Assembly (NCBI GenBank): GCA_003133815.1
Contig: PKZR01000063.1
Coordinates: 1 to 5,222 of the forward strand
DNA from: Limisphaerales bacterium
GTDB taxonomy: Bacteria > Verrucomicrobiota > Verrucomicrobiia > Limisphaerales > UBA11358
DNA length: 5,222 bases
Direction of reading: 5' to 3'
Shown here: positions 1-5,156 of the stretch, piece after piece
Layout of the letters: the number at the start of each line of letters is the position of its first letter
How positions within the stretch are numbered: the stretch's first letter is position 1
Program-made: the position numbers and the translations under genes
Notes under the pieces: generated by a model
Database searches by the model: none
Told to the model about the DNA's origin: nothing
What the model saw: only the letters and a program-made list of their open reading frames with translations

Positions 1-10
1 CACTCCAAAA

Positions 11-208
11 TTAAATACCGTTGCTCCCATTCCCATGGGAGAGTGTGGCGTCCGGCCTTTGGCGGGAAACATGGGATTTGGCAAAGGTGAAGTCGGGGCA
101 AAACTTCTCCGCATTGGCCGGATCTTTCATCCATTCATTGAACTCCTCAGGCGACAGAAGGCCGTCATCAGGTTTCTCTGGATCGGAGCTTTGTTGCCCG
201 GGATTCAT
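11..208 (-). CDS. Small hydrophilic hypothetical protein with an EF-hand-like acidic loop
   Basis: A 65-residue ORF if read from the ATG at 208. The same frame runs back to a TTG at 253, which would give 80 residues, and is closed by a stop at 272-274. I prefer the ATG, although neither start has a recognisable Shine-Dalgarno sequence and the leader before the ATG is AT-rich. The protein is hydrophilic, with no signal peptide or membrane segment. Residues about 11-22 (EKPDDGLLSPEE, followed by FNEWM) resemble a 12-residue EF-hand loop: Gly at loop position 6, Leu at 8, Glu at 12. The first ligand is Glu rather than Asp and position 3 is Pro, so calcium binding is uncertain. It is divergent from the membrane protein gene at 395. 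I do not recognise the family. Longer plus-strand frames overlap it, but their composition is less protein-like. Existence is moderately supported; function is unknown. Confidence 0.45.
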   Translation of the reverse strand: MNPGQQSSDPEKPDDGLLSPEEFNEWMKDPANAEKFCPDFTFAKSHVSRQRPDATLSHGNGSNGI

Positions 209-394
209 TTTAAAATTAAATGCTTTGTCCAAGGCCCCGAAAGTAAAGCGCAAGTTTCGGCTTGCCGGCCATCACGTTGCTGCAAATAAAAATTCTCGAC
301 ACGGTTTGGAAATGGGCTGATTCTTGCCGCCTTTGGAGAATCCGATTATCAAAGCTCCCATCATCCCAACCAATCCAACGAACAAGGCTCAACC

Positions 395-652
395 ATGATA
401 AACACCTTTGTCCTAAAAAACATCAAGACCATCGAGATGACCGGAGTCCTCATGCGGATCAGCAGTTTCTCGCTTGTAAGCTGGCTTGGGCCGCACAGCC
501 CGTTTTTGTTTGTTTGGATTTTTAACACGACCGACGCCGTGGCGCTGTCCTGGTGCGCGACCTTGAAAAAGGATGCCGCCTATACATTGCTGAACGTCTT
601 CTGGGTGGTCATCGGCATCGTGGGCATTCTCCGGGCGGCGGGCATGTTTTGA
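395..652 (+). CDS. Small membrane protein with two hydrophobic segments, hypothetical
   Basis: An 85-residue protein starting at ATG 395, with AAGG at 384-387 and a 7-base spacer as a plausible ribosome binding site. Two hydrophobic segments are visible: about residues 22-45 (with the motif SWLGPHSP followed by FLFVWIFN) and about residues 62-82 (YTLLNVFWVVIGIVGIL). They are joined by a short polar stretch containing Lys58-Lys59-Asp60, so an integral inner-membrane protein is likely. Later in-frame Met codons at residues 15 and 20 are possible starts that would keep both segments. The aromatic-rich pattern and the Asn/Asp residues inside or next to the membrane (Asn44, Asp47, Asn67) suggest a conserved fold rather than a random frame. 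I cannot name the family and infer no function. It stands alone: a divergent small ORF lies to the left, and the PEP-CTERM gene follows after 131 bases. Confidence 0.68.
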   Translation: MINTFVLKNIKTIEMTGVLMRISSFSLVSWLGPHSPFLFVWIFNTTDAVALSWCATLKKDAAYTLLNVFWVVIGIVGILRAAGMF

Positions 653-671
653 TGTATTGAAATTTGCAAAC

Positions 672-699
672 GCCTTTGGGAAGGCACCAGTTTTATACT
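672..699 (+). other. Short hairpin (weak terminator candidate) followed by a -10-like hexamer
   Basis: Twenty bases after the stop of the membrane protein gene, GCCTT (672-676) and AAGGC (681-685) form a perfect 5-bp stem with a TGGG loop. A TTTT run follows at 691-694. The stem is short and the T run is displaced by 5 bases, so this is at best a weak intrinsic terminator. TATACT at 694-699 matches the sigma-70 -10 hexamer in 5 of 6 positions and would give a leader of roughly 75-80 bases for the PEP-CTERM gene. The only good -35-like hexamer (TTGCAA, 664-669) is 24 bases away, which is too far for a normal promoter. Confidence 0.22.
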
Positions 700-783
700 A
701 TGCTTCACCAAACTTGATTATATTGGACGGCCGGGTGAATGTTCTTGAGTGAATTGGAATGAAGGCTACGCTTTTCCCGTTGC

Positions 784-1347
784 ATGAAAAAAATTATCGT
801 TCTTCTTTTTATCGGAGTGGCTGGCACTATCTCGGTTCCGGCGCAAAATCTGATTTTGAACGGAAATTTTGCCACAGGTGACTTTTCGGATTGGACTGTC
901 ACCGGTTCATACTTCAGTGTGAAATCCTCTTCCTATGGAACCCTGCCGCCGGCGGGTGACAGTTACCTGGCCGAAGCGGATGGAAATGAAACATTGTCCC
1001 AGACCTTTGCCACCACCATCGGCCAGAATTATGTTTTAAGCCTGGCCAACGCCAACGGCCGCGGACCCAACAATCAAGGCGGCGTTTATTTCAGGGGATC
1101 CATCAACGGGACTACCCTTTTTACGGACAGCACAGACCTTTCCAACACAAGCTGGCTGACATCCTCATACGATTTCACCGCCACCACCGCGTCAACAACC
1201 ATGCTGTTGACGCTGAATTTTTTTAACGCCAATGGAGACGGTTTGTTTGACAATGTTTCCGTGACACCGGCCCCCGAACCTTCCGTTCTCGCCCTGTCCG
1301 GCCTTGGCGGTCTTGGAGGATTGTTGATGGTTCGCCGCCGCAAATGA
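784..1347 (+). CDS. Secreted PEP-CTERM sorting-domain protein
   Basis: A 187-residue exported protein predicted to be processed by the exosortase system at the cell envelope. Residues 1-20 form a Sec signal peptide: Lys2-Lys3, a hydrophobic core at 4-16, and a likely cleavage after VPA (Ala20|Gln21). The mature part starts NLILNGNFATGDFSDWTV, a pattern common in extracellular jelly-roll modules of the DUF642 or CBM4_9 kind. The rest is rich in Ser, Thr, Asn and Gly and predicts as beta strands. The C terminus is a textbook PEP-CTERM signal: Pro164-Glu165-Pro166, a hydrophobic Gly/Leu helix at about 168-183, then RRRK at 184-187. Proteins of this class are linked to extracellular polymer or surface assembly; the ligand here is unknown. 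The start is supported by the signal peptide. GAAGG at 761-765 is too far away to act as a ribosome binding site. The exosortase gene is not in the window. Confidence 0.93.
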   Translation: MKKIIVLLFIGVAGTISVPAQNLILNGNFATGDFSDWTVTGSYFSVKSSSYGTLPPAGDSYLAEADGNETLSQTFATTIGQNYVLSLANANGRGPNNQGGVYFRGSINGTTLFTDSTDLSNTSWLTSSYDFTATTASTTMLLTLNFFNANGDGLFDNVSVTPAPEPSVLALSGLGGLGGLLMVRRRK

Positions 1348-1350
1348 TTT

Positions 1351-1497
1351 TTAAGGAATGGGTGCCGGCACGGGGACTGGCTGTGTATGGGCCGGTTGCG
1401 TGGTTGTTGTGGCAGGGGCGTTTGAATCTTTATCCGTATCGCAGCCGTTGAGGATCAACAGCGCGGCGGCCAGGCAGGGAATGATGATTTTTTTCAT
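1351..1497 (-). CDS. Small Pro/Thr-rich lipoprotein
   Basis: A 48-residue protein from the ATG at 1497. The frame extends upstream to 1578, but the extra 27 residues have no coding character, and starting at 1497 puts a normal lipoprotein signal at the N terminus: MKK, a hydrophobic core at residues 4-16, then the lipobox L16-N17-G18-C19. Signal peptidase II should cleave before Cys19, leaving a lipid-anchored peptide of only 30 residues: an acidic start (DTDKDSN), then a Thr run and a Pro-rich tail (repeated PVP/PAP). Asp at +2 is an inner-membrane retention signal in enterobacteria; whether that rule holds here is unknown. No Shine-Dalgarno sequence precedes the ATG. The gene converges on the PEP-CTERM gene, with three bases between the stops. 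The family is unrecognised; a spacer or anchor role would be guesswork. Confidence 0.66.
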   Translation of the reverse strand: MKKIIIPCLAAALLILNGCDTDKDSNAPATTTTQPAHTQPVPVPAPIP

Positions 1498-1598
1498 GGA
1501 GCAACATAATTCATTCCAACAATAATTCCATTTAAAAAGCGTAAAAGGGGCAGCTCCAAATTGTTTTAAGCCATTCAACTCAGATACGAGCTTGTTTA

Positions 1599-1604
1599 AT
1601 TATA
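1599..1604 (-). promoter_or_regulatory. Perfect -10 hexamer upstream of the lipoprotein gene
   Basis: The minus strand reads TATAAT here, about 95 bases before the lipoprotein ATG at 1497 and just past the terminator hairpin at 1616-1645. That is a sensible place for a promoter insulated from the upstream gene. No -35-like hexamer lies 16-18 bases away, because that position falls inside the GC-rich hairpin, and there is no TGn extension. It is therefore only a candidate. Confidence 0.3.
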
Positions 1605-1615
1605 TTAGCCAAGCA

Positions 1616-1645
1616 AAAGCCGCCCCCCCAACGGGAGGCGGCTTT
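1616..1645 (-). terminator. Strong rho-independent terminator, possibly bidirectional
   Basis: AAAGCCGCC at 1616-1624 pairs perfectly with GGCGGCTTT at 1637-1645. Past a single bulged A (1636), three further C-G pairs form (1625-1627 with 1633-1635), closing a 5-base loop. Read on the minus strand, the stem ends in a TTTT run and lies 25 bases after the stop of the 55-residue gene (1670), so it most likely ends that transcript. On the plus strand it ends in TTTCTT, so it could also stop read-through from the PEP-CTERM gene. Confidence 0.82.
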
Positions 1646-1669
1646 CTTGTGGGAATGTAAATGCCGGAG

Positions 1670-1837
1670 TCAGGCTTTCACATCCAACCCCTTGCCATCA
1701 CTGTCACCGTCATGATCAGGGTCTGAACTGGAGGTGGTGTTTGGCTTGGTCGCCGGCTCGCTGGGGGCCGTTTTTACGGCGCTGGGAGGTGGAGGTTGGT
1801 ATGCGGGTGCGCCCGATGATATGCCGGATATGTTCAT
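1670..1837 (-). CDS. 55-residue Ser/Pro-rich protein with a C-terminal Asp/Gly tract, hypothetical
   Basis: A minus-strand frame from the ATG at 1837 to the TGA at 1670-1672 encodes 55 residues. The N terminus is MNISGISSGAPAYQPPPPSA, followed by a Lys/Thr/Ser/Pro linker (residues 21-38). It ends with a short acidic repeat, DPDHDGDSDGKG (39-50), and LDVKA. There is no signal peptide or membrane segment. Small proteins with this layout (Ile/Ser-rich start, Pro/Ser linker, DxDGDxDG tract, short tail ending in VxA) occur scattered in bacterial genomes without known function; that comparison is from memory. The strong terminator 25 bases after the stop supports a real gene. There is no Shine-Dalgarno sequence; the leader just before the ATG is a pyrimidine-poor, A-rich run. 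The DxDxDG pattern could bind calcium, but this is untested. The NRPS-like gene lies 244 bases upstream on the same strand, too far to assume an operon. Confidence 0.68.
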   Translation of the reverse strand: MNISGISSGAPAYQPPPPSAVKTAPSEPATKPNTTSSSDPDHDGDSDGKGLDVKA

Positions 1838-2081
1838 GTGTTTATTTGTTTTTGTTTATGCGATGGAGCTTTTTCCCCACTGCTATGGCTTGTATCGGGT
1901 GTTAACAGCCGTGCTTTAATCCTAAAGCGGGATTTTCCATTTGTAACGGATGTCAGGCAGCATGAAAGCCGCATCGCTTCGAGGTGGATTCAACCCTGAA
2001 CCGATGAAAGGATATGCTTTCATGCAGTCTGACCCTTTATTATTTGCCTCGAACGCTTCGTGCAAAAACCAAGCTTCAAAA
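1838..2081. other. Intergenic region between the NRPS-like gene and the 55-residue gene
   Basis: I see no convincing gene in these 244 bases. A minus-strand frame continues from inside the NRPS-like gene to 1922, but it is the shadow of that gene and loses protein character here. The region holds the inverted repeat at 1952-2033 and, next to the 55-residue gene, an A-rich leader on the minus strand (1838-1860). No good sigma-70 promoter for the small gene is visible, and no intrinsic terminator for the NRPS-like gene. Confidence 0.6.
1952..2033. repeat. Long imperfect inverted repeat downstream of the NRPS-like gene
   Basis: The left arm at 1952-1969 (GTCAG, 3 bases, GCATGAAAGC) matches the reverse complement of the right arm at 2016-2033 in 15 of 18 positions. 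All three mismatches are consecutive in the middle, so two perfect blocks of 5 and 10 bp remain. The 46-base interior holds a second hairpin (GG, bulged A, TTCA at 1986-1992 with TGAACC at 1997-2002). Alternatively ATGAAAG at 2004-2010 can pair with CTTTCAT at 2017-2023, which competes with the outer stem. It lies 49-130 bases after the NRPS-like stop on that gene's strand and has no T run, so it is not a classic terminator. Confidence 0.5.
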
Positions 2082-4829
2082 CTATTGCGAAGATTTTGAA
2101 ATATTGAAGTGTTGATCCATCGCATGTCGCATAGCCCGTGCAAGGTCTGATACCGCCGGTTGCTTGAGAATTGAATTGTGATCGCCCGCCTGCCAGTGAA
2201 TGTGATTGGGGCGATTCGTCCAGCGGTTCCAGCCGCCGTCAGGCAGATGAGTGGTCTGCCAGGCGCGGAGAGGATGCGCCCAGGAAACATATTCAACTCG
2301 TTCCCGGTAAAGCTCGACTGAGATGTCCGGTTTTGAAACCGGCCGGTATTTTTCCATGAGGCCAATCATGTGGCGCGAAATGGGCGATGAAGCCCATTCC
2401 CATTCCTCAACCGGCAGGCGGGCTTCAGCCAGATTCCGCTTTATTCCATGGACCATTTCCCGCAAGCGCAACAATCGCTTCAAGCGATGCTGTTGATCCG
2501 TAATCAGGTTCCATAGCCAGAATGGAAAACAACCGGCGAAGTGTGTGAATCGGGAAACAAAATTGGTCGACCGCATGGGTGCTGTGGTGCCGATCAGTGC
2601 TGTGAAACAGTGAACCCCTTCGTTTTCCGATAATTGCCGCGCCACTTCAAAAGCCAGCAGGCCGGCCCATGAATGTCCAACCAGCGATGGTATGCCTTGT
2701 GGCTGGATTTTTCGAATGCATCTCAACACTTCCGCTGCCGCTTCTTCCATGGATTGTGGCAGCCGGGACAAATTCTCCAGTGCCGGTGAACGAATACCGA
2801 AGACGGGCTGGTCATCCCCCAAAGCTTCCGCCAGATTAAAATACACATCAATGTCGCCGGTGTGGCCGTAGAGGCAGAAAATTGGCGGGCGCGCTCCATG
2901 TTTGCGCAGCACCAGCACGGGTTCAAATTCATTTCGTGCCAGGCGGTTTCTGACGGTTTCACACAATCCGGCAAAAGTGGGATTGATGAGGAAGGTGGAA
3001 ACCTCAAGCCTCAGGCCGGTGATTTCTTCCACACCGAGCACCAGTTTGATTGCCAGTAACGAATCGCCGCCCAAGACGGCAAACGTGGCGTCGGCAGGCG
3101 AACCCTTGGCGGCCGGCAGCAGGGTATGCCAAAGCTGTGCGAGTGCCTTCTCCAATCCGTCCTCGCTCGTAGAGATTTGAGGGGACTCCTGAATAGCTGT
3201 TACCGGTAACCGGGTCAACGCCGCGCGATCCAGCTTGCCTTGCGGCGTCAGTGGCAGGCTCTTGTGCATGACGAAATCCGAAGGCACCATGTAATCCGGC
3301 AGGCGCTCGCAAAGATAGGTGCGCAATTTCTCCTTCAATTCGTTCCCTGGATTTTTCGGAACGACATGGGCGATGACCCCCGACGGCATGCCTTCGTCCA
3401 TCCACGGGACACAACAGACCTGCCGCACTGCGTCGTGGGCGAAGAGGGTGGCTTCTATTTCTCCAAGTTCCACGCGCCGTCCGCGAATCTGAATTTGTCC
3501 GTCTTTTCGGCCGATGAAATCCAGTTCGCCATCTGGCAGCCAGCGTGCCCAGTCGCCGGTCCGATACATGCGCGCACCCGGCTTTTTGGAAAACGGATCG
3601 GATAAGAATCGTTCCGCCGTTAATTCACGCCGGCCCAGATAGCCGCGTGCGACCTGTTCGCCGCCCAGATAAAGTTCGCCAGCCTCGCCCACAGGCAATT
3701 GCTGCAATTTTTCATCAAGCACATATGCGGTGACGTTGTCCAGCGGCCGGCCGATTGGCGGCGGCGTGTCGCGTCTGTCGTCCGGCGTCACCACCGATAA
3801 GGTGGCGAACACCGTGCATTCCGTCGGCCCGTAGCCGTTGATGACTGTGAATGGCAGGCCCGCCGGCGGGCGGACGCGCAACCGGTCGCCGCCCGTGACC
3901 AGCCAGCGCAGTTTCATCTGCCGCGGCCAGCTCCGTGTGAACAGGATTTCCACCAGGCCGGTCGGCACAAAGCTCATGGTGATTTCCTGCGTTTCGAGCC
4001 AGCGTATCAGTCCGTCCGGATTGCCAAGTATTCCCTTGGGCGGCACCACCACCGTGCCGCCTGCGCAAAGCACCGGCCAGATGTCGCTCACAGAAACATC
4101 AAACGCGATATACGCCAGCATGGATGAGCGGTCCTGCGGCGTGAGCCCGAAATAACGGTGATAAAAGCAGACGAAATTTGTCAGGGAATGATGTTCAATC
4201 TGCACGCCTTTTGGCTGGCCCGTGGATCCCGAAGTGTAAAGCAGGTAGGCCGGACGATTCGGGTCGGCTGGCACATCCAGACTTTTCACCCTGGGTCCGG
4301 TGAGATTGTCGGTGACCTGTGCCAGATCCAGTGTTGTTCCCGCCCAGTGCTTGAAACGTTCCCGGCTCGCCGCATCCGACCATGCAAATCGCGCCTGGCA
4401 ATCACCCAGTAGAAATTCCAGCCGATTCGCCGGTGTCTCCATTTCAATGGGAAAATAGCAGCCCCCCGCCTTCAAAATGCCAATGATCCCGGCCAGATAC
4501 TCGCATGACAACGGCACCATGATAACCACCACCTCGTCTGTTCTAAACCTGAGGGAAAGAAGTTTCTCCGCCACCAGGTCGGATTTGCGGTTCAGCTCAT
4601 CGTAGCTCATCATGCGATTCCCCGCCTGTACCGCCACAGCATCCGGCCGTGCCTGAACCTGTGCCTGGAAAAAGTCCAGCACCGTGCGCTCACGCGGAAA
4701 TGTCACCGTCCTCCCGGTCCATTCCGGTGGTACCGCAATGCCAGCAGGATGCGAAGTGGCTGCAGACGCAGCTTGGTTCGCTTCGGTAGATAACAATGGT
4801 CCATCCTCCGTGTTTGTATGCAATTTCAT
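2082..4829 (-). CDS. Single-module NRPS-like enzyme: adenylation, carrier protein, thioesterase (A-PCP-TE)
   Basis: A 915-residue enzyme, numbered here from the ATG at 4829; a GTG directly before it at 4832 is the alternative start. GGA seven bases before the ATG is a weak ribosome binding site. The adenylation domain (about 45-545) is complete: SYDEL (75-79), LKAGGCYFPIE (119-129), the ATP loop YTSGSTGQPKGV (198-209), FDVS (243-246), NGYGPTE (331-337), GELYLGG (384-390), YRTGD (422-426) and PQGKLDR (529-535) with catalytic Lys532. It should make an aminoacyl-AMP; Asp244, which binds the amino group in amino-acid-activating domains, is present. The carrier domain (about 556-632) has LGGDSL with Ser590 for phosphopantetheine. 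The alpha/beta-hydrolase thioesterase (about 645-915) has GHSWAG with Ser720 and GDHNS with His884, but Gly747 where the catalytic Asp normally sits. There is no condensation domain: about 45 residues precede the A domain. No phosphopantetheinyl transferase or MbtH gene is nearby. The product is unknown. Architecture is certain, substrate is not. Confidence 0.95.
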   Translation of the reverse strand: MKLHTNTEDGPLLSTEANQAASAATSHPAGIAVPPEWTGRTVTFPRERTVLDFFQAQVQARPDAVAVQAGNRMMSYDELNRKSDLVAEKLLSLRFRTDEVVVIMVPLSCEYLAGIIGILKAGGCYFPIEMETPANRLEFLLGDCQARFAWSDAASRERFKHWAGTTLDLAQVTDNLTGPRVKSLDVPADPNRPAYLLYTSGSTGQPKGVQIEHHSLTNFVCFYHRYFGLTPQDRSSMLAYIAFDVSVSDIWPVLCAGGTVVVPPKGILGNPDGLIRWLETQEITMSFVPTGLVEILFTRSWPRQMKLRWLVTGGDRLRVRPPAGLPFTVINGYGPTECTVFATLSVVTPDDRRDTPPPIGRPLDNVTAYVLDEKLQQLPVGEAGELYLGGEQVARGYLGRRELTAERFLSDPFSKKPGARMYRTGDWARWLPDGELDFIGRKDGQIQIRGRRVELGEIEATLFAHDAVRQVCCVPWMDEGMPSGVIAHVVPKNPGNELKEKLRTYLCERLPDYMVPSDFVMHKSLPLTPQGKLDRAALTRLPVTAIQESPQISTSEDGLEKALAQLWHTLLPAAKGSPADATFAVLGGDSLLAIKLVLGVEEITGLRLEVSTFLINPTFAGLCETVRNRLARNEFEPVLVLRKHGARPPIFCLYGHTGDIDVYFNLAEALGDDQPVFGIRSPALENLSRLPQSMEEAAAEVLRCIRKIQPQGIPSLVGHSWAGLLAFEVARQLSENEGVHCFTALIGTTAPMRSTNFVSRFTHFAGCFPFWLWNLITDQQHRLKRLLRLREMVHGIKRNLAEARLPVEEWEWASSPISRHMIGLMEKYRPVSKPDISVELYRERVEYVSWAHPLRAWQTTHLPDGGWNRWTNRPNHIHWQAGDHNSILKQPAVSDLARAMRHAMDQHFNISKSSQ

Positions 4830-4865
4830 CACCCTATCCGCTAATGTGCGCCAAGAAACCGGATG

Positions 4866-4893
4866 ATTCTTCTTTAATCGGAGAAAAAGTCAA
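4866..4893 (-). promoter_or_regulatory. Candidate sigma-70 promoter of the NRPS-like gene
   Basis: On the minus strand, TTGACT (4888-4893; 5 of 6 matches to the -35 consensus) and AAGAAT (4866-4871; 4 of 6 to the -10) are separated by 16 bases. Transcription would begin near 4858, leaving a leader of about 30 bases before the ATG at 4829. Position and spacing are good and the -10 is mediocre. Verrucomicrobial promoters may deviate from this consensus. Confidence 0.42.
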
Positions 4894-4934
4894 CGGCTTA
4901 GGCTGATATTTGTTAAAAAAACCTCAATCTCCAG

Positions 4935-4980
4935 CCCGGCAGGTATATCACACTGTGATGTTCAATCTGCTATTGCCGGG
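4935..4980. promoter_or_regulatory. Nested inverted repeats upstream of the NRPS-like gene, possible operator
   Basis: A perfect dyad ATCACA-C-TGTGAT lies at 4947-4959. It sits inside a wider perfect 7-bp inverted repeat, CCCGGCA (4935-4941) and TGCCGGG (4974-4980). The dyad is about 55 bases upstream of the proposed -35 hexamer, a distance compatible with an activator site. The outer repeat could form a stem. The responsible regulator is unknown and none is encoded in the window. Confidence 0.35.
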
Positions 4981-5034
4981 GCATGAAACCGTTTCAAATC
5001 CAGCATCAACGATCTTTAATGATACTTGGTGCTG

Positions 5035-5055
5035 AACCCCTGATAAGCCGGGGTT
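5035..5055. repeat. Short inverted repeat AACCCC / GGGGTT
   Basis: AACCCC at 5035-5040 and GGGGTT at 5050-5055 form a 6-bp stem with a 9-base loop. No T run follows on either strand, so it is not an obvious terminator. It is one of several dyads crowded in the region upstream of the NRPS-like gene. Confidence 0.35.
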
Positions 5056-5087
5056 GGAACCTGCCGACGGCTGATTTCTGACTAAAA

Positions 5088-5135
5088 TGTCATGGGAAAA
5101 CGATTTTAGCTCTGGCATTTTAACAACCCATGACA
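5088..5135. repeat. 9-bp perfect inverted repeat TGTCATGGG / CCCATGACA
   Basis: The arms are at 5088-5096 and 5127-5135, with a 30-base interior. Competing shorter pairings overlap it: CTAAAAT (5082-5088) with ATTTTAG (5103-5109), and TAAAATG (5083-5089) with CATTTTA (5116-5122). A single RNA or cruciform could therefore adopt more than one fold. The role is unknown. Confidence 0.45.
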
Positions 5136-5156
5136 CCCTCCATCGGGCCGGTTCAT

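Noticed and set aside
21..320. 99-codon plus-strand frame opposite the small EF-hand-like ORF
   Set aside because: Its residue composition is unlike a folded or exported protein, and the minus-strand frame has the more sensible sequence. Both remain uncertain.
1362..1371. 10-base palindrome GTGCCGGCAC
   Set aside because: It lies in the Pro-rich codons at the end of the lipoprotein gene and is too short to mean much.
754..1519. Shared 10-mer TTGGAATGAA ahead of both the PEP-CTERM gene (754-763, plus) and the lipoprotein gene (1510-1519, minus)
   Set aside because: Matches of ten bases are expected many times by chance in 5 kb on two strands, and the distances to the starts differ.
1734..1919. 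61-codon plus-strand frame preceded by GGAGG
   Set aside because: The GGAGG overlaps the GTG start instead of preceding it, and the frame lies antisense to the better supported 55-residue gene; its Gly/Val-rich composition reflects the complement of Pro-rich codons.
1922..2365. 147-codon minus-strand frame overlapping the NRPS-like C terminus
   Set aside because: It overlaps the thioesterase domain, including its GDHNS motif region, in another frame. The portion past 2082 has no protein-like pattern.
2082..4829. Indigoidine-synthetase-like or arylpyruvate A-T-TE enzyme
   Set aside because: No oxidase domain is inserted in the A domain, and Asp244 is present, unlike arylpyruvate-activating enzymes.
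4947..4959. CRP/FNR-type site
   Set aside because: A CRP site reads TGTGA-N6-TCACA. Here the half-sites are in the opposite order (TCACA then TGTGA, one base apart), so it is a different dyad.
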